Part shown: one piece after another, positions 1 to 15,349 of the stretch
How positions within the stretch are numbered: position 1 is the stretch's first letter
Layout: every line of letters begins with the position of its first letter
NCBI GenBank assembly: GCA_014773175.1
Contig: VXCM01000921.1
Span: 150,900-214,899, forward strand
Length of the DNA: 64,000 bases
Reading direction: 5' to 3'
Source of the DNA: Lucifuga dentata
Lineage: Eukaryota > Chordata > Actinopteri > Ophidiiformes > Bythitidae
Notes under the pieces: generated by a model
The model's database searches: none
What the model was told of the DNA's origin: nothing
What the model saw: only the letters and a program-made list of their open reading frames with translations
Made by a program: the position numbers and the translations under genes

Positions 1-13
1 TGAACACTGATTA

Positions 14-142
14 CCTTGAACATGTACATATCTCTCCGGAATTTTATCTTTTTTTTTTTATTTGTAGGTGAAAGAGTNCCTTGAACATGTACATATCTCT
101 CCGGAATTTTATCTTTTTTTTTTTATTTGTAGGTGAAAGAGT
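14..142. other. 64-bp direct duplication around a single N (probable assembly joint)
   Basis: Bases 14-77 and 79-142 are identical and are separated by one N at 78. Both copies carry the same poly-T tract, splice acceptor and first bases of the next exon. Only the right copy runs on into the exon, so the left copy is most likely an unmerged contig overlap and not biology. Confidence 0.85.
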
Positions 143-654
143 AGTTGGACGTGGAAGTGATTTGTACCAATTATGTAAAGACATTGATGATACCATCAAA
201 GGTACATTTGTATCTAGTTTGCTAGCGTATTATAATTGCACTAGATTAAGTTGAGCATACACAAATTTCCAGTTTTGTTTTCTTTACTATATTTTAGCTG
301 GTTTATACAAGAATGGGCAGCTTACGGAACATCCTGATTGCAAGCCATGGGTGGAAGACAGTTACTGGGAGATAAAGAGATCAAGTAATGCCATTGTTGA
401 AGAAGCCTACAAACAGTTCAATGGTAAGACACCATATGTTCCCCAGAGCCATATCCTTTAGTGTTAAGTCAGTAGTCAAAACCTAGCTGTGTTGTGTTTA
501 CACTGTAAGATCCCATGTAACCTTTCTCATATTTTCACCTTTCACAGATGTACTTCATGAATGCAAACTCCTCAACAATAGAGCAACACATGTAATTTCA
601 CAAACTGAAAGATCCATGAGCCTGAAGAAGCAGCCAAAGCAGTATGCCATCTGA
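133..654 (+). CDS. 3' coding exons of an unrecognised protein (partial)
   Basis: Three exons join in phase: 133-201, 298-423 and 548-654 (TGA at 652-654). Acceptors are TTGTAG, TTTTAG and TCACAG; donors are GGTACA and GGTAAGA. The last 100 or so residues are hydrophilic, with charged and aromatic clusters (DLYQLCKDIDDTIK, then CKPWVEDSYWEIKRSS, then EEAYKQFNDVLHECK), a mostly helical look, and a basic tail ending QYAI. There is no membrane segment or obvious catalytic motif. I do not recognise the family. The 5' part lies before the window. The phase-consistent joins and sensible reading make a real gene likely. Confidence 0.6.
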
Positions 655-1487
655 GCTGGGCTGAACACATTTGTGTGCAATGTTTCTTTATGTGATATGA
701 TCAAATCTATATCATGCTTACACAGTATGTATTGTATGATTTTGAAATGACTGAAATTCCAAATTCCTGACTTAAGTATTATTGCCAAGCATACATGCTC
801 TGTGTTGCAGTGAAATTATGTTGCATCCTATGCATTAGGTATTAAGAACTTTAAAACTTTATCCATGCTGACACTCAGTTTGGTTCATATATGTCTTTAC
901 TTGCACAGTGTGCATTTTAAACCTTGCTGTAGCCTGCATTTATGCTGAAAGCCATGCTGCTTAAGAATTTGTATAAGTTTTCGGTAATTAAGAGCTTTTC
1001 CTTGCTGCGTTCTGGATGTTTTGGGTGCTAATTTGTCCCATGCTGTGTGCTTTCTTAAGCTGAATTTTTGCTAAATCTGGTGGAATGATTGTTTCAGCTG
1101 TTTCTACTTGTTTTTTTAAGCATAAAGTTTATCATGTTTAAAGCTGTCTATAAAGCTGTAATGTAGTATCCTTCACGTCTTGTACTTCTATACTTTATCT
1201 CCAGCTTAATTGTTGGATAATTATTTTATTTCCAGAACTATACTGTTTGCACAAGCATAAGGAAATTCGTCATTACGTAGAAGGTTTTAGAATTATCACG
1301 TAGCTAAATCTGCTGTATTCAGGGGTTCATTAACAGAAAAGCAAAGGACAAAAACATACGTTTTTGTTAAATTGCAAATGTGCTAAATTGTGCATTCACG
1401 GTAATATCGATCTCATGTGGGGTTAAAATATTTTAAAAAATTCTATGAAAGTAACAGAACAGTGGGTGATGATACCTGTAATGCACA

Positions 1488-1493
1488 AATAAA
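1488..1493 (+). terminator. poly(A) signal AATAAA
   Basis: Canonical hexamer downstream of the TGA at 652-654 and upstream of the idh3a first exon, on the same strand as both. Confidence 0.5.
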
Positions 1494-1914
1494 AAAAATA
1501 TACAAAGTTGTAAAAATTAAGTTTCCGTTTTGCAAATGAAATCCAGTGTAAATACTCGACTGCCAGAAGTAGTCCGCTGGCGCCACTTGGTGATGGCATT
1601 TAGGTACTACAAGCTACTACCGGCCGGAAAAGCCAGGTACGCACCTACATTACAGCATTACTTTGTGATTAAAAAACTTTTAGCTTTCTTTTTTACATTT
1701 TCGTATTAATTAAGGCATGTTAACAATATTTTAACATTCTATGTTAGGAATTACATTTCAAAGTGGTAATTATTTAAAATGAAAGCGGAAAAAAAATTTA
1801 ATTTTCAAAATAAGATTAATGGTCAACGTTTAAGAAAGGAAAGGAAGTTGACGCAATGTAACTTTATAAAGTTATAAAATAGTTGGGAATCCTAACGAAC
1901 CATTATGTTATTTT

Positions 1915-1917
<3 letters not shown>

Positions 1918-1959
<42 letters not shown>
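1918..1959. repeat. (TAA)n microsatellite
   Basis: About 14 uninterrupted TAA units immediately upstream of the idh3a first exon. Confidence 0.95.
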
Positions 1960-1961
<2 letters not shown>

Positions 1962-2062
1962 GCTCTATTTTGGGGTTTAGACCCAATGGGCTATGTTTTA
2001 TTTTGAAAAGTGATGGGAAAAAAGCTTGATATCGGCTGAATCGACCTTGGGGCTAGCGCAGG

Positions 2063-6843
<4,781 letters not shown>

Positions 6844-8110
6844 AGGAAAGCTACTAGGGTGGAGAGAAATTTGGGTCTCTTTTCTTCATTACATTATACT
6901 GCATCTGCAGTTTTAGCCAAAAAGTATATATGTTCTTTTAAAAGAAGATTCAGAACTTTGAGATCCTGAATATTTTCTGTTTCATTCTGCACACAAAAAC
7001 AGTGTCTTAAAACTCTTGACCAATAATTACATAATAGTTATATGACTTAACTGCTTAATCTGTATCAGTTCTTCTTGATGTACTAACTGGTTTTGGTCTC
7101 TGGTATGATACAAATGACACTTATTTTGTTTATTTAAATCAATCAGGTTTCAGTAACATGAAAGTTACAGATATTTTGCACTAAGTCTCTTTGTGTTATG
7201 TATTTGTCTTGTTGCAAATATCATTAATGTATAAATATAGTAAATTAATGTTATCTTGACATCATTAATGTCAGACTATGTATTTGCTGTTATAAAACTG
7301 AAGTATGAGCTGCCTCAACCACTCTGAGGACCCCCATGACCCTCAGTAAATGGTTTTTCAGTAAATGGTTTTTGGTGATACAGTAGTGTCCATGAACACA
7401 GGAAGATACTGTAACTCAAAGGATGTGCCTGAACTGCTGTGCCATATGCTGTAAAACAACATGGTTATATGCAAAAGTAGTATGTAAGACACTGTCATAC
7501 AAATAATTTTAGGCCATTAAGTTTAAGTCTTGACTAATCAGCGATCCACTTACAGGAAAATATAACAATTTGTGCAGTTTTTTTTTTTTAACAAATAATT
7601 TTGGAGTCCCATTTTATCATTTTGTTGTTTACGTCGGGGTGACATCAGAGCAGTCAGTTCAGTATACAAAGCAGAAACTGAATAATGCATGAATTCTTGA
7701 ATTTTACAGCATTAGCGATTAAAAAATACTATGCAACCTTGCTGTGTATTTTTTTTCCCTTGTTGTGTTGCTAGCTAGAGCAGCACAAAACAAGGCGATC
7801 TTACAGTTACTTGCATAAGATCGTTCATTCAGTTAGAGGGGATGTACCCCGTTTGAATAGAAGTTTCCGTTCATTCGCTCTAATCTGACCCAGAAGTGCA
7901 TCACAGCAGCATTATTGGTTCCAGACCTATACCTATGGTTCCTATATCTCATCATCTGATCCTGGTTTCCGTTGTTTCTCTGACGCACCAATGAAAACCC
8001 GAGGTAAGACGTAGTAGCAACGGATCTGGCAACCCTCCCTCTCTCCTTCCGTGTTCTCCGGACTCCGCACAGCCATGACAACGAAACTTCCGGCTCCGCT
8101 GCCTAGAGCT
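6844..8110. other. idh3a 3'UTR and dnaja4 5' flank
   Basis: AT-rich 3'UTR and intergenic DNA with no supported gene. From about 7780 on it becomes more G/C-rich and contains a CCAAT motif near 7988, in keeping with the approach to the dnaja4 promoter. Confidence 0.6.
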
Positions 8111-8147
8111 CTCCAGAAAGTTCTGCGCCGTTGAGCAGCTATAAAAG
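8111..8147 (+). promoter_or_regulatory. dnaja4: dnaja4 core promoter: heat-shock element plus TATA box
   Basis: 8111-8123 reads CTCcaGAAagTTC, a TTCnnGAAnnTTC heat-shock element with one mismatch. A TATA box (TATAAAAG) follows at 8140-8147. A short 5'UTR exon then ends at 8212 with donor CA|GTAAGT; the 5'UTR intron (8213-8540) ends TTTTAG ten bases before the ATG. The layout predicts HSF1-driven induction. Start site and induction are inferred. Confidence 0.7.
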
Positions 8148-8549
8148 CCAGCCATTTTCCGTTACTGCTTCAGCGTAACTCCGGTAGAAGCTAGGATAGA
8201 GTCATTTTAACAGTAAGTACTCTATGTCGTGAGTGTTTATGCAGCTATTGAATAATAGCCTTCATTTAGTTATAACTCGTTATATGTATTTGACACGAGT
8301 AATAGTGCCACACGTGCTACCAAAGCTAAGCTAAAGCTAACCTTATCTATGTTAGTTACACCTTGTGAGTTAGAAAGCAAACCAGAATTTGTAGTACAGT
8401 ATTATAGGGTAATATTTATTAAGTTATTTTTTAATTATATATCCCCACAATTAGCATCATCCGCTAACCGCTAGAACACAGCGAATGTAAAATATATATG
8501 ATTAATTGATGTGTGTATGTGTAGCTTAAATTGGTTTTAGGTTTTCATC

Positions 8550-11500
8550 ATGGTTCACGAAACCGGCTTCTATGACCTCCTGGGTGTAAGCCCCAAAGCC
8601 TCAGCGGATGAAATTAAAAAAGCGTACAGGAAACTGGCATTAAAGTATCACCCGGATAAGAACCCCAGCGAAGGAGAACGGGTACGTATAGAACCTCTCT
8701 ACTGTCCTCTTATGGGCCGTTGTGAAAGGGCTTTCTAATTTTAACCTGCATGCCTGGTTGAATTGACAGCGACAGAATGCTTGGAACTTTCTGGAATCAC
8801 GAGTTGCCATGTCAAGAAAGAGAGATTAGCTTGCAAACACTGAGATTCCTCTGACTGTTAACCTAAAGAAGGCAGAACTTTCTGGAATCAGGAGTTGCAG
8901 CCATATCAAGAGCCACAGAGATTCCTCTGACTATTAATCTAAAGAAGTTAATGTGAATGTTAAACATGATCTAAGCAAAGGTACATCTCAGGTACATCTC
9001 TGTCCAACACTTACAAATTTGTGGTAAAATTGCTTTTAACCTACTGCTTTTCATTTATATTATTGTCTAACAATAGAGAAAAGTGTTCAAATATTGAAAC
9101 TGTTTTAAAAAAATATAAGATTCTAATAAGACTGAAAGTTATTATTTCTGTTGACACTTTATCAGGTTCAGTAAATGTAGTTTATAAAATGTAAAAAAAA
9201 AAAAAAAAAAAAACCAAAACACTGATGAATGGCTATCATAAGTTTCCAGAGCCCCATGAGATGTCTTTAAATTGCTGATGTAGTCTGACCAGCAGTCCAA
9301 AAACCCAAAGGGTCCATTTACAATGACACAGAACAGTGAAATGCTGTGTATATTCACAGTGAAGATATTAGAATCAACACCTTTAGTATTTTTTTTTAGG
9401 GCTGTGAGTCGATGAAAATCAATTAATTAATTGCAAAAATTTCTGTGATTAATCATGACTTATAGCAGAAATTTGTAAACTTGTAATCTTAATCACCAAA
9501 TTAATATAATTAATTACCTTGTTTAAAAACCCTGTTTTATATGCTTTTTTGAACTGTTACTTTAGTCACAGAAACAAGAGGCTGCACAACTGAATTAATT
9601 TATTTTAAAGGCATAACTTTATTTTGTAATGATTCATTGCACTTTGTTCAAGGGGAAGTTCATTTTATTCTGCAAAGGCTGAATCGTGTTTGTGTCAGTT
9701 AGTTAATGTTAGCTTAAATGTATTTCCGAGCAGCCACAAAGCAAGGTAGTAAAGCTAAAGTCTAAAAGGCTGTGAAGTTTTTATGTTTATACAGTGGGGT
9801 CCAAAAGTCTGAGACCACATCGAAAATCTGTGATATTTTCCATGTAAATCTGGAAGTAATCAGAAAGTCTGACATCACAAGGCTCCACATATACGATTAT
9901 ACTGTAAAAAGACTATTTATCTGGCGCACACCATACACTTTCTGCATGCTAAAAAAAAGAACACTATTCTCTCACACATGCACACAGCGTGTATTGTGCA
10001 CGTTCCTAAATTTTGGGATTCCTTTGGGTGATGAGCTGAGAGCACTATCCTTTAAATGGAAAAAAGAAGCTCTTTGGAACATTGTCGGATCATGCTGGGA
10101 TAACTTGGGTCATCAGGTTTTGCACAAACTTGTGAAGACCATGCCAGCTCGAGTGCATGCAGTCATTTAAGCAAAAAGGGGAGCACACCAAATATTAAGA
10201 TTTTCTGAAATTCATGTACATTTTTCAAAGATTCAACTTTTTACTCAAATTGCTAAGATGATGTCATTTGTAATGAAAACCCTTGTATTAAGTTCAAAAA
10301 GAATGCAAGATAGAAGCATTTTCACAGTGGTCTGAAACTTTTGGACCCCACTGTATGTTTTTGATTAATAAAGCCACATCTCAGTTAAAACGACACACTG
10401 GTGAGCGACTGAGTTTGTGTGGTTTCAATAAGAGCCATCTGGTAACTTTTTAAAGTAGAATTTTCCATCTGAAAGTCTTATCTTTTTCCTTCTCCATTAT
10501 TAGCATGAGCATATAACGTTAGCCACAGGAAGTAGGGAAAAATGACAACATTAGCATAGGCTCAGGAAGTGAAAAAAAACAGGTATGTTAATAGCGTTAA
10601 TTTTTGAAAATGTGTTAGTCCACATTAATTGCAAAAATTAACGAGTTAATTTTCCCAGTCCTAGTATTGTTAAATATTTAAATTGCTCTCAAATAGTTTT
10701 ATTTGATTATGTATTTCAACCCATAAATTCAAATAGTTAACACTAGTTACTGTAGGTAGTGTTAGAATGAATCAGACAAATGAAAGGTATAAATTTTAAA
10801 TTTATTTGCCAATGTGAATTAATGTTTTTGTTTTGCAACAGTTCAAGCTTATATCCCAAGCATATGAGGTGCTGTCAGATCCAAAGAAGAGAGATTTATA
10901 CGACCAAGGAGGGGAACAAGCAATCAAAGAAGGTGGCATGGGTGGAGGAAGTTCCCCAATGGATATTTTCAATATGTTCTTTGGAGGTGGTGGGAGGATG
11001 CAAAGAGAGAGGAGAGGTGAGATATATTGTATTTTGCGGTTTATTGCTCATTTAACTGCTTAGTTTATCTCATAAAGACCTATATAATATCTACCTGTAT
11101 TTCCTTTAGGTAAGAATATTGTCCATCAGCTTAGTGTTACAATGGAGGAGATGTACAATGGTGCCACCAGGAAGCTTGGGCTTCAGAAGAACGTCATCTG
11201 TGAAAAATGTGATGGTAAGCAGTGGTGTATTTTTTAAAAATCCCAGTAACTGTAAAGTTTGCGCAATAATTCCCAGGAAGAAACATTCTGCTGTTTATTA
11301 CAGGCTATGGCGGTAAGAAAGGTGCCTTGGAGAAGTGTTCAAATTGTAAAGGAAGAGGAGTACAGGTCAAAGTACAACAGTTTGGGCCAGGCATGATTCA
11401 GCAGATCCAAACCATGTGTTCGGACTGTCAGGGACATGGCGAGAGATTCAACTCAAAAGACCGGTGCAAGAACTGCAATGGACACAAAGTAGAACGCAAG

Positions 11501-12395
11501 AAGAAAATTCTTGAAGTTCACATTGACAAAGGTGAATGGCTTCCTCAACTAAGATACTCCTTTCTTTAAAAAGTTGTTTTTAGCTTTAACTTTGTGTTGT
11601 GCAGCAGACTAAGCCAAAATAAATGGTGCTGTGCAGGTATGCAAGATGGTCAGAAAATTACATTCCATGGAGAAGGCGACCAGGAGCCGGGATTGGAGCC
11701 GGGGGATGTAATCATTGTGCTGGATCAGAAGGAGCACTCCGTCTTCCAGAGAAAAGATGATGATTTGAAAATGAAGATGGAGATCAAACTGGCTGATGCG
11801 CTTTGTGGTTTTAAGAAGACCATTCAAACGCTGGACAACAGAACACTCATCATTAGCTCGCAGCCAGGTAAATGAGTGGGTTTAGCGGTCCAGAGTGCTG
11901 GCATGTCTGCTGTTAATGTTATGTTAATCAGATGTCATCACTTTTTTTTTTTTTTNTTTTTTTTTTTTTGTCAATAGGTGAAGTAATCAAGCCCAGTGAC
12001 ATCAAATGTGTTCAGAATGAAGGCATGCCAATTTACAGGGATCCTTACGAAAAAGGGCAGCTTATCATTAAGTTCCAGGTGAGTCATAACAAAAATGTCA
12101 CCAATGTGACTTAACTTTTTGTCTCTTAACTTTGTCACTCCATATAAAACATATATTTAATCTGTAATATATCTTGCAGGTGGAGTTTCCAGAAAAAGGC
12201 TGGCTTCCAGAGCATCTCATGTTCCAGCTAGAAAGGTTGCTTCCTCCCAGGGAGGATGTGATGGTTTCTGATGATATGGAGGAGGTAGATCTCTGTGAGG
12301 TGGATGTGCACACACAACAGAGAAACTACAGTGGGGAAGCTTATGAGGAAGATGATGAGGGTCCTAGGAGTGGGGTGCAGTGTCAGACACAGTGA
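8550..12395 (+). CDS. dnaja4: DnaJ homolog subfamily A member 4 (type I Hsp40 co-chaperone)
   Basis: Co-chaperone that stimulates Hsp70 ATPase activity and delivers unfolded clients. Exons: 8550-8681, 10842-11016, 11110-11214, 11304-11531, 11637-11867, 11978-12078 and 12180-12395 (TGA); 1188 nt, 395 aa (human DNAJA4 is about 397). In order: J domain with the HPD motif (KYHPDKNP) near residue 35; a Gly/Phe-rich linker ([21 protein letters not shown]); a zinc region with four CxxCxGxG-like repeats ([28 protein letters not shown]); C-terminal substrate domains ([30 protein letters not shown]); and a C-terminal CQTQ, matching a farnesylated CaaX box. DNAJA1 is the closest alternative by sequence; proximity to idh3a, shared with human IDH3A-DNAJA4, favours dnaja4. 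An intron poly-T run contains an N at 11956. A Tc1-type element sits in intron 1. Confidence 0.9.
8784..8796 (+). promoter_or_regulatory. Perfect heat-shock element 1 (dnaja4 intron 1)
   Basis: GAAnnTTCnnGAA with no mismatch (GAActTTCtgGAA), about 100 bp after the first coding exon. Confidence 0.7.
8875..8887 (+). promoter_or_regulatory. Perfect heat-shock element 2 (dnaja4 intron 1)
   Basis: Identical GAActTTCtgGAA trimer in the second unit of the tandem duplication, 91 bp from element 1. Confidence 0.7.
9397..10663. mobile_element. Putative hAT-like non-autonomous DNA element (decayed ends)
   Basis: The left end begins TAGGGCTGTGAG and the right end, reverse-complemented, begins TAGGACTGGGAA. 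Both ends then run into TTAAT-rich sequence with GCAAAAATT. Such TAGGGCTGGG ends are common on fish hAT-like elements. No clean 8-bp target duplication is visible (only GTATT is shared by the flanks), so the class is tentative. A Tc1-type element is nested inside. Confidence 0.4.
9792..10353 (+). mobile_element. Tc1/mariner deletion derivative (562 bp) with TA target duplication
   Basis: Inverted ends CAGTGGGGTCCAAAAGTCTG and its reverse complement (two mismatches in the first 20) are flanked by TA at 9790-9791 and 10354-10355. The interior keeps the 3' end of a transposase frame: [19 protein letters not shown] followed by ARVHAVI and a stop, matching the usual Tc1 C-terminus. It lacks the catalytic core and is non-autonomous. 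Confidence 0.9.
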
Positions 12396-13069
12396 TTGTA
12401 ACACTATAATGCAAAATATTAAGTACGAGTCTTTTTGAAAGAGGTTTGGTCCATGCCTTTTAAGCATTTGTCCTAGAAGCAATGCAAAGCAAGTTATCAA
12501 TATTGCTAATTTTTAGTGAGACTTTAACATCTGCCAGTGTCATCCTTTGTGCGACTTCATTGGTCAAGAATATGCAAACTGAGACATTAAGTTGTGTTCC
12601 CAAAGTAATCTGATCTCAAAATGATATTTTGGTGTTATTATCTTGTGTGTGCTCTCTATTTAATGTCCATGTCTTCTTTTATATGTACTTGTTTAAGAGT
12701 ATATGGAATAGAAGATATCTTTACATTCAGAAGCTGTAAGGAGTACTTGTATGCTTTCTATGAAGGTAATTTCACTAATAACAAATATTTCACTTAAGTT
12801 TATTCTTTCTCAATAAAAGTCCATGTTTTATTGTCTTAGTGAGATTAAAGTTACTAATACTGTTTAGCGAATTCTTTACAAAATTTTCCAAGTAAATATT
12901 TGAATTAATCAAAAAAGGGCATCATGATACCTCATATCTGAAGCCACAGTGAGAGAAATAAGATGGGTTTTTTTTTTGTGAATGCACAGCTACACCGTAG
13001 TCAATGAAGAAAAGGGCATCTGTGCAATGGTGTAATTACAGCATAACTGTTGAAGTTTTTAATCCCTTC
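12396..13069. other. Convergent 3' ends of dnaja4 (+) and rps27l (-)
   Basis: 674 bp between two converging stop codons. A plus-strand AATAAA lies at 12812-12817, and minus-strand AATAAA motifs lie at 12799-12804 and 12827-12832. The two 3'UTRs may meet or overlap near 12800. No other gene was seen. Confidence 0.55.
12812..12817 (+). terminator. dnaja4: dnaja4 poly(A) signal AATAAA
   Basis: Canonical hexamer about 417 nt after the dnaja4 stop codon. Confidence 0.6.
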
Positions 13070-14624
<1,555 letters not shown>

Positions 14625-15349
14625 TTTCACAGTTCTGGCTTCGCTTTCCTGCGCATACGTGGTCTGAAACAGAAAATGAGCAGCAGCAGGATTCTGTTAC
14701 TTCAGCAGGGTTGCAACTTTACACGCTCACAAAGTCACTGAAAGTTCTTTTTTAAATGTATTTGCTAAATTACAGAAATGGAAAAAAATATGTTTGGTTT
14801 GGTAATTTTCAATGCAGGTATACCATTGCTACCTTTTCAACTTTTGTAATTTATGTAAATCAAAGGGGAACATGTTTTATGAGAAATTAGGTTTTTCTGG
14901 AAATTGTTTTCTCTCAAAACCTCAGCAAAATTTTGACAATCATCATGTATGCTGAAATTATCAAATCAAAAATCAATAAATACTCAAGAATAAGTATAGA
15001 TCGAACATTCAGAATGAAATGTTTTAAAATGTAACAAATTTTTACATTTAACATTTTGTTTTTTTAATTTTACCGATAAAGTAAAAAAAAAGATAGAATT
15101 AATTATATAAAATAATTAAGAAGAAAATTGAATTGAGAATACAGATCAGTAAAATACTAAAAGTTTACGTGGGTTAAATGTGCAACAGCATTATTGTCCC
15201 TTTAAAATACATAGACCATAATGCAAAGCGGAACATGACGTCATTACTCCGGTCTTCTGGCAGCCCTCACAGACAGCTGGTGAGGATTTCCAGACGGGGC
15301 TCCCTGTTCATTACGGCCTTATTATTGAGACGGAGTCTGGTGTGTTTAA
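14625..15349. promoter_or_regulatory. Shared divergent promoter region, rps27l (-) / rab8b (+)
   Basis: 725 bp between two divergent start codons. The rps27l side (14625-14690) carries CpGs and a short pyrimidine run on the minus strand. The middle is very AT-rich. The rab8b side becomes CpG-richer from about 15230. No TATA box was recognised on either side, and promoter function is inferred from position. Confidence 0.5.

Larger units (their letters stand above)
655..2062 (+). other. 3'UTR of the upstream gene, then the idh3a 5' flank
   Basis: AT-rich non-coding DNA. A canonical AATAAA at 1488-1493 is the likely poly(A) signal of the gene ending at 654, giving a 3'UTR of about 850 nt. After it come a short G/C-richer patch near 1557-1640 and a TAA microsatellite, then the first exon of idh3a. 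No other gene was seen. Confidence 0.55.
8778..8946 (+). repeat. Degenerate tandem duplication of about 80-90 bp carrying heat-shock elements
   Basis: Two neighbouring segments (about 8778-8869 and 8873-8946) share GAACTTTCTGGAATCA, then GAGTTGC, then GAGATTCCTCTGACT, then CTAAAGAA in the same order, with indels between them. Both lie in dnaja4 intron 1. Confidence 0.75.
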
